From NCBI GenBank assembly GCA_015501075.1, contig JADNYJ010000143.1:1-64000 (forward strand): a stretch of DNA of 64,000 bases. The letters are read 5' to 3'. The position numbers were made by a program, and so were the translations under genes. The DNA is from Gymnopilus junonius. Lineage: Eukaryota > Basidiomycota > Agaricomycetes > Agaricales > Galerinaceae. The notes below the pieces were generated by a model. It worked only from the letters and a program-made list of their open reading frames with translations. It was not told where the DNA came from and ran no database searches. Shown here in pieces: positions 57,494 to 64,000 of this stretch (its first letter is position 1; each line of letters opens with the position of its first letter).

Positions 57494-59137
57494 TCAACCT
57501 CCAAAACAACAATATCTTTCACAAATCCGACAAAGCCTCAGAAATCGCACCCTGTACCCCTTAGTCAAGCCAAGCATCTCTACCTCTTCTCTAAGTTCAC
57601 TTTGCACAATTGGAGGCGCCCACGGCATCATAAGGTCCAATGAGGTGATTGGCGTACACCCAGACGAGATGTTGTTGCGAAAATGGAGCATATTGAAGAT
57701 CTCTTCCTGATCGTCTTCCGTGGCGAGTCCGAGAAAGGTGAGATGGGGAAGTAAGAGGCCGTTGGCGATGTTGGCGCGCGTTGGGTTTGGAATTTGGATG
57801 CCTGGAGGAAGGTTGAGTGACTTTAGATTCGGAAGCGCACTCAGAAGGTCTTCCAACTTGTTGCGGTCATGATGGAGACGATCCGGCCTGCTGTGGATGA
57901 GAGTTGTGTAGATAGGCAGGTCTGTTAAAATGAGCCTTTGCAACGTATCGGATGAATCTGAAAGCCATTGTTTATAGAAAGTCTCGTCCCATTCGAAAGG
58001 AAATATCCTGTCGGCCCATTCCACTCCAAGAGCTGTAATGACGGGAAGGCGGAAGAAAAGGAGAAAACTGGGGTGATTGTTGGTGTCGACGAGTCGGAGT
58101 CGGAGTTTGGTTAAAGAACACATGTTAATCGGGGCTGGAGGTTGATGCTGAAAGAGAGTCGACGATCCGGTGGGGAATACTACGTAAAACGACCCTTCCG
58201 TCAGAGATTCGCTAGCCTGAGTCATGATTTCCAGGAATGTATCGGGAAGGATAATGGTCGTCCCCATGTCGATCCTCTTCATCAGAGACCAGGGTAAGTG
58301 GAGGCAAAGAGGAGGAAGGCCGAACTTAATTTGACAGGTCGCGCTATGCGAGCGTTGATGTGAATCGACAGGTCTGAGTACAAATGTGTACCGCGAATGA
58401 ACAGCAAAGGTGGAAGTGGGTCTACCCCAGATATTGACAAAGGTAATGTCCACGTCTTCCAGTGACTGACGTACGGTTTCGGGCAGATGCAGGAGTAATC
58501 TTGAATGGTCCTCGTTTGAGAGAACGCAGTCGAGGTGCCTGAGACGACGGACATTGGGAAGGATGATATCATTCAGTATGTCGATGGACCCCGCGCCATA
58601 AAGGAAATCGTGCAAGCGATGGTTGGTCAGATTATCCATGTGCTGATGGATGGTGGAGTTGAATCGGAGTGAGAGTTGGTCAGATTCATTGCGTCGAATC
58701 AAGGTTTCGAAGGCAGCGAGTTGTTGGTCGGGATCGGTGACGGGTCCCGGCAGAAAATTGAAGCAGGAACGATCCGAAAAGAGTGCGTCTGGAAGATCTC
58801 CAGAAGGATGATCGAGTACGGTCTGCACGTTGTTTTGTGATAGCGGAAAAGTAACTGAATCTGGGATGTCGAGAAATGTTGGAGACATGTCCGTAACGTT
58901 GACGTTTGGATGGCCAAGGGGATGGAACAGACTGGGGATCGACATTCTACATGAAGTCAGAAAGAATGTCAGCTTAAGTTGAGAGGGTATGACAGCGCCG
59001 ACAGACCTGGTAGAAACGATATGGACTTGGGGAAAAATTCTGGCGGGAGAAAAGTAGGAAAGAAAGTAAGCGAATTCAAAAATCCTCACCACTATATCTG
59101 AAAAAGTCTCTTTACGTTGAAGGCCTGCTCGAGGCAT
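57494..59137 (-). CDS. F-box-like/leucine-rich protein, about 547 aa
   Basis: A single 547-codon frame from ATG 59137. The N-terminus MPRAGLQRKETFSDIVVRIF followed by AYFLSYFSPARIFPQVHIVS resembles an F-box-like opening (DIVVRIFEFAYFLSY). A GTCTGT...TAG stretch (58948-59007) may be an in-frame 60 bp intron. The rest has loose leucine-rich units: NVRRLRHLDCVLSNEDHS, SLTKLRLRLVDTN, DTLQRLILTDLPIY, LPNLKSLNLPPGIQ, LPHLTFLGLATEDD, TPITSLDLMM. It converges on paralog 2 with 182 bp between the stops. Substrate adaptor in ubiquitination is the usual guess for such proteins. Confidence 0.6.
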   Translation of the reverse strand: MPRAGLQRKETFSDIVVRIFEFAYFLSYFSPARIFPQVHIVSTRSVGAVIPSQLKLTFFLTSCRMSIPSLFHPLGHPNVNVTDMSPTFLDIPDSVTFPLSQNNVQTVLDHPSGDLPDALFSDRSCFNFLPGPVTDPDQQLAAFETLIRRNESDQLSLRFNSTIHQHMDNLTNHRLHDFLYGAGSIDILNDIILPNVRRLRHLDCVLSNEDHSRLLLHLPETVRQSLEDVDITFVNIWGRPTSTFAVHSRYTFVLRPVDSHQRSHSATCQIKFGLPPLCLHLPWSLMKRIDMGTTIILPDTFLEIMTQASESLTEGSFYVVFPTGSSTLFQHQPPAPINMCSLTKLRLRLVDTNNHPSFLLFFRLPVITALGVEWADRIFPFEWDETFYKQWLSDSSDTLQRLILTDLPIYTTLIHSRPDRLHHDRNKLEDLLSALPNLKSLNLPPGIQIPNPTRANIANGLLLPHLTFLGLATEDDQEEIFNMLHFRNNISSGCTPITSLDLMMPWAPPIVQSELREEVEMLGLTKGYRVRFLRLCRICERYCCFGG

Positions 59138-59341
59138 TTTGCTAGTCGAGGAATAGGACAGAGAGGGTCCGCCTCAGACCAGGTTCAGGGTATTTCCAGC
59201 ATATCGGCCTCGATGTTTCCTTGGAACCAGATTCAAGGTCGCAGACACTGATTCGTAAGCGTCATCTTTGGAACTCTCAATGACTATTAGCATCACTCCA
59301 CCCCTGCAGAGGAAGAAAAGATGATTGAGCAATTTAACAGT

Positions 59342-60178
59342 CTACCAGGTCCAAAACCTAAACAAGACATCGCCGTCTTCCTTGACATATGCAGGTGACT
59401 GACGCGTGTCCTTCTGCGTGTTCAGAGATTCAATTGCCTTTGCGACATATATCTTCCACTCCACGAACTGTAAGACGGATCTGTGATTCGATGAACTTTG
59501 AGCATTAGAAAAATAGGCTTCCGCTGAGCTTAAAAATGGTTGGAATTGGCCAGGATGATTTTCTCCAAAGACCTCGTTGAGCCCCAGTAAAGTCTTCCAT
59601 ATCGCCCATCCCGCTAACTGCGCCATCAATAGAAAAAACGTGGCCTCGGCGTCCAGTTCTTTAACCGCACCTCCGATCAGAACCTTGATAAGAACGGATT
59701 TGGGGCTGTTCGCAGATCGGAAGATGCTTGTGGTGAGATTGTCATCTCCAGTAAGAACTTTAACAAGCATTCAGTTATATTAATGGAAGCGGTCAGTTGA
59801 AGGGACACTTACTTTGTGATATTGGAGTTCTGAGAAGGCCTTTCTGGTCTCCTTTGTTGACGAATACGTGTCGTGTTGCTGTACGTGATGCAAAAAGGAT
59901 ACAGTAGGACCCGAGACAGGGAAGAGGAATAAATATCAGGTTGAGCATTTCAACAAACGAAGAGCGCAGATCCCGACAATAGTGAAATGAAAAGTATATA
60001 TCCATTGGATTAGCTCAGAAAAAATTCCCTCCCGGCCCAAAAAATCAGTCAAGAGGGACATGCCTGCACATTCACGTAAACGGAGTCTGGAGGTAGCCGC
60101 GTCAGGCGTCAGGCCTGCCTGAGTAAGAGGAGACGTCGCGACAGAGTCGGGTACAAGCACAGTGGATGGAAGCACCAT
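59342..60178 (-). CDS. Unknown protein, partly hydrophobic, two or more exons
   Basis: The 3' exon (59342-59770) reads DDNLTTSIFRSANSPKSVLI, ATFFLLMAQLAGWAIWKTLL, SVLQFVEWKIYVAKAIESL and ends FRFWTW. The upstream exon has an ATG at 60178 (MVLPSTVLVPDSVATSPLT) and a hydrophobic stretch VEMLNLIFIPLPCLGSYCIL in another frame. Exon borders were not fixed. No domain recognised. Confidence 0.4.
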
Positions 60179-63100
60179 AGAACTGAAGAAAGGTCACACA
60201 TCCAGTAGAAGAACAAAGATAAGTCATTACCAATAAAATTATGACAATATGACTGAGTCGTAGTGACTTCGAAGAGGGAAGAAACGGTCAGAAAGAGATC
60301 ACAGCCATAGGCAAATAGGCGTCAACAAATTCTGCTACAAACTCTATTCTCCCAGTCAACGTTGTCAAACGTCCACAGCTTCTTCCTTTCGCCAAAACGT
60401 CGATCCTCCGTTTGAAGTTTTGCCAGAAAATTAGCCATTGCGGCTACCCACGTGTCCTTTCTTGCTGAGGAGCTGTGATAGTGAGCAAAATTTGCATACT
60501 TTACTCATCCAGGCCTGCTCACTATGCATCTTCCAGCCGTGTAGAATGTTACCCAGATAGCGTTCAGGACTGGGGTAGGTCTCTTCTTCTTGTGCTGGCT
60601 GGGTCTCTAACTCTTAACTTCTTCTCCTTGAATTGACCCAGGGTTACGCCACACAACATGTAGGTCTTCACATCTGCAGCCTTCGTCAGCTCTACATTTT
60701 CTGAAATCCTTCCTTCATCTAGGGCGTTGTTGGTACGAGTGCCCAATTTGCGCCTTGGTAAGAAATTTGAACAACGCTCCCGTCTCACAGCCATCAAGGC
60801 CCCGATTTACCACTCTGCCAATCATTCATCATTGTTCCGAGATTGAGACGCGATGGTTTTGGTGAGGTCTGAGGCCGTCTATAAGGCCGTGAGATGGGAG
60901 GTAGACTCGAACGTTGCTGTTGGTATGGGCAATCATATTCGTCTTCCATCACCATAATCGTTGACGACCTCTGTTAGTTCTATAAACTATGCGTCGTCAG
61001 ATATTTGTTGTCGCTCTGGGGATTCACGCTGTCTTGAGACGCGTTCACTTTAGGTGTGTGCCATCTTTGCTGTTTTCACCAGGAATGTTTTTTGATTTAG
61101 TTCAGTTATTTTCTTGCCCTTCTGTCAGGCTCATCTTCCTGCTTCAGCCGCGATCCGTCGGCTCCGCTCATATTAAATCAAAAATTAATCTTCGCCTCCC
61201 TCAAATTGATCCACCATGCCGATGAGTGTTTTCTCAAATCAAAGGTTGATAGCTATAACATTTTTGTGCTAGTCCTTCGGCTTGACCGTCAGCTTCTTGT
61301 GGGTACCGCATTAGTCTATAATGATATCGCCTTACGCTTGCTCCAGCATCTTTGTTTTTAAGAATGAGCCAAAACGGGGACATGTGGCGTATCTTCTTCC
61401 CTCTTAGTCAGTCATCTTGTTATCTTTCATAGTGATGTCAAATGTCACCTGGATTTTCCACGTTGGACCGCTCGAGATCATAAGCAGAGGTGCGGGTTTA
61501 TCCTTGTTTCCAGCATAACACGTTGATTGATCGGTAGCTCGTATCTAGTTTCCTTTGTCTTAGCCTAAACGTCGAAAGTTATATATGTCATTTTATCCTG
61601 TGTTGGACGCTGACGTATATGCTAATCAGGGTACTAACAGATTACTATTTCCTTACGGCAGGCCAAACTTATGCTCTTCCAGAGAGGAGCTGTCGCAGGA
61701 TTTCTATATTGGGTCTTTTCTTTCCTCTTGACATTGTACGTCTGTTTAATTATTTTCTGATAGCTTGATTCGGCCATCAGTGGCGTGGTTTACACTTTTC
61801 GCAGTCGTGTTAATGTACCTGTGGATGCGTTGGTGGTAAAGTGATACGTTGAGGTGGTCCCCTCCGTGACTGTGCGATTAGAGTCATCTTCAACCTTGAA
61901 GAGCAACTCACGGTATGGACAAATTTACCACTGCGCTATGTTATTCTGATTGTCTAACTAGGTTCTTACAAGATACTTGCTGGAGCTCCGCCTGCTCCGT
62001 GATATTTTGAGTCTCTTTCGTGCAAGGTGTCCCCTTCTCGAATCCAGCGCTCCTCTTGGTGAAGATATTACTAATTCTGCCATCTTGCCATTTTTACCAG
62101 TCATTATGGGATGCCATCGTGCTCCACCCATCGTTATCTGGGTGGCCTCTGACCAAGTTTTCCGCATTGGTGTGTTTGACTTCTATTCCATGGATGAGTG
62201 TAAACTGACGGCGGTTTTCCCAGTTTCAAGGTTTGTGACGGAATGCAACTTGCCGTTTTCAGTTCTGGTAATACGATGTAGTAAGTGCCTCCATGGTCTT
62301 TTCTGATGTATTCAGCAAGTAAAGTTACATACATTTATGACTCCTTCGATCTCGACCGCTGATGTCCCTTATCAGGTTGTGGCTAACACTTTATGCTGTC
62401 AATATTATGCTCAAGCGGAAGGCTCGTGTTCGGATCTTCTGCCCGCGAACCAGCAGACTGGGACGAAGTGGAGCTCGGACGTTTGTCCGGTTGAAGGGCG
62501 CGTAAGGCGTTATCGCCCAATGAGGTGCCTCATATTGTAACATAGCGTTGAAACCATCTACAAGTAAAAGACCGCCTTACTGTCATTTTTAGCTTTTGTG
62601 GTTAGTATTTGTATCCGCGATGTCGTTCGTTTTGAATTACATTGCCTGACATCTCTCCGACAAAGAAGGTGTATTTATTGGTATGAATTGTATGACAAAT
62701 TCTTTGTATATTTCCATCAGATTTATCCAAAATTCTTACCCATACTTTGCCTGTGTCACAGGGCCAATGACTGAACGGAAAACGAAGTTTTTGGTTTTGG
62801 GGGCCTTCTAATCACTTAAGCTGGAGGAGATTTCGGAGCTGGTTCATTCGAGGTGCTAGTTTTGCAATGGGTGAGTTGCTATCCGTGTACTGCTTAAGAT
62901 ACTGCTCATTGAGGAATAAAGAAGACTTTGAGCCCGCTGTCATTCTAAGCGAATTACGAGAACATTAGGCCAAGTCCGGGAGAAGATCCCCTTGACATCG
63001 CCTTCATATCCTGAACACGATGCGCAGCTTTTTTGTTTCATCGCTTGTGCAAGCGGCCTTGCGTTACAGGTGAGGAATCGCTCCTGGCTTAGGTATAGTA

Positions 63101-64000
63101 ATCATTTGGACCTACTTGATATTTACTATGCTGCAGGCTACCTTTCTGTCTAGTTGTGGTTGTCAAGGAGTGGAATCTTCCCGTTTTGAGAATTACGTTT
63201 TCGCTGGCCCGAATTAATCATGGTCGTCTCGGGTGCGATTTTAGCTTTTATGTAAGAAGCGCGGCGTTCAGATGATTAAACCACCTTCAAAGATCTAATT
63301 TTAAATCAAGGTCCTGCCGGGGAGCCCAATATCTCGGACACCAGTACGCTGTAATCGACTGGCCTCTCCCTAATTTTCTCAGATATACCTATGATGTGAA
63401 TCAAGCGAACAAGACATCCCCCGTCCTTACCTCACTTTCTTCTATGAAATATGATTCCACGTTCACTGACGTACTCTCTTTCGAGCCAATATTTCGCATA
63501 TGTTCGTCCTTCAAATACTTTCAGTTGTATCTTGCTAACTATCCATTTTCAGTGTATCAGCACGAGTCGATCAATCTCTGGCTGCGATAGTTTACGCTAT
63601 TTTTCCTTCTCTTAGGATAAGTAGTACGTCCAGACCGTTCTCATTCTATGTACTCAGCCGTGTTCCTGGATATGAGCAACAGTCCCCTAGACTTCCGTGG
63701 GAGAGTCGAGGCTTGATGGCTGAATACAGAGCGTCGTAATGAGCATTATTATCCTTCCTCATACCCGCATCATTTATGATCTCCACCTGCTTGGTATCGA
63801 CACTGTCTCCGACCATTTTCATTTTCATCTGCCTTCTTTCACTATCGAGCAAAGATCCTCACTTCAACTTTTGTGTGTGTTCACACTATGACCTACGAGC
63901 TCTTCAACTCTCACACCAGGCATCTTGACATCAATGTGCCGCGGTCCTGCGGTCTTATTTATTACATTTCTGAGTAAAACCTCTCAATACCCCCGAGAAA
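60179..64000. other. No supported gene
   Basis: Many short ORFs and scattered hydrophobic stretches (for example FQRGAVAGFLYWVFSFLLTL near 61675-61735 and LGEDITNSAILPFLPVIMG near 62048-62105) suggest a decayed or badly read membrane-protein gene on the plus strand. I could not assemble a consistent exon chain. No tRNA or rRNA seen. Confidence 0.35.

Overview
The window looks like nuclear DNA of a mushroom-forming basidiomycete (Agaricomycetes). Genes carry short 46-82 bp GT-AG introns, the families are ones typical of that group (LTR retroelements of the Ty3/gypsy type, hAT and P-like DNA transposons, F-box-like/LRR proteins, multi-pass membrane protein paralogs, STGRGG-repeat protein), and there are no operons. 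All assignments come from reading translations by eye; no database search was run.

Layout. 1-1541 (-): hAT transposase cut by the window edge, followed by an inverted-repeat pair (2322-3055). 4536-10340: a P-element-like DNA transposon whose transposase (-) is readable over about 5.4 kb but carries three in-frame TGA codons. 10699-13386 (+): ECM3/auxin-efflux-type membrane transporter. 13946-22951 (-): a short-chain dehydrogenase gene split by an 8,216 bp LTR retroelement (14177-22392) with two identical 816 bp LTRs and a 4 bp target duplication. 24966-26701 (+): protein with a helical N-terminus and an Asn/Gly-rich C-terminal motif. 27155-29107 (-): C2 domain plus membrane segments. 30122-32539 (+): long-chain acyl-CoA synthetase. 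32787-33819 (+): MPDU1-like PQ-loop protein. 34915-35196: DUF5648-like remnant. 35353-40876 (-): two related membrane proteins flanking an F-box-like/LRR gene. 41767-42373: small Ser-rich ORFs. 43146-43931 (+): MARVEL-like membrane protein. 44238-45417 (-): intact retinol-dehydrogenase-like SDR. 46254-47545 (+): three-finger C2H2 protein. 50691-51667 (+): DUF3602/Par32-like repeat protein. 53323-55074 and 55640-57311 (+): two tandem paralogs with a paired Gly-rich motif. 57494-59137 (-): F-box-like/LRR protein. 59342-60178 (-): unknown. 60.2-64 kb: no gene I can defend.

Most noteworthy: (i) the tandem paralogs at 53-57 kb, each with helical N-terminus, two copies of a short ITGGxF-SVGG-type motif separated by a loop, and a polybasic tail, an architecture reminiscent of fungal HET-S-type cell-death proteins; a third locus (24.9-26.7 kb) has a comparable plan; (ii) the fresh retroelement insertion that splits a dehydrogenase gene, with a possible -1 frameshift site and an antisense spliced ORF; (iii) a pattern of one-base homopolymer errors (mostly losses) that breaks several otherwise well conserved genes, which is more easily explained by assembly error than by gene death; (iv) three CGA-to-TGA-type stops in the P-like transposase.
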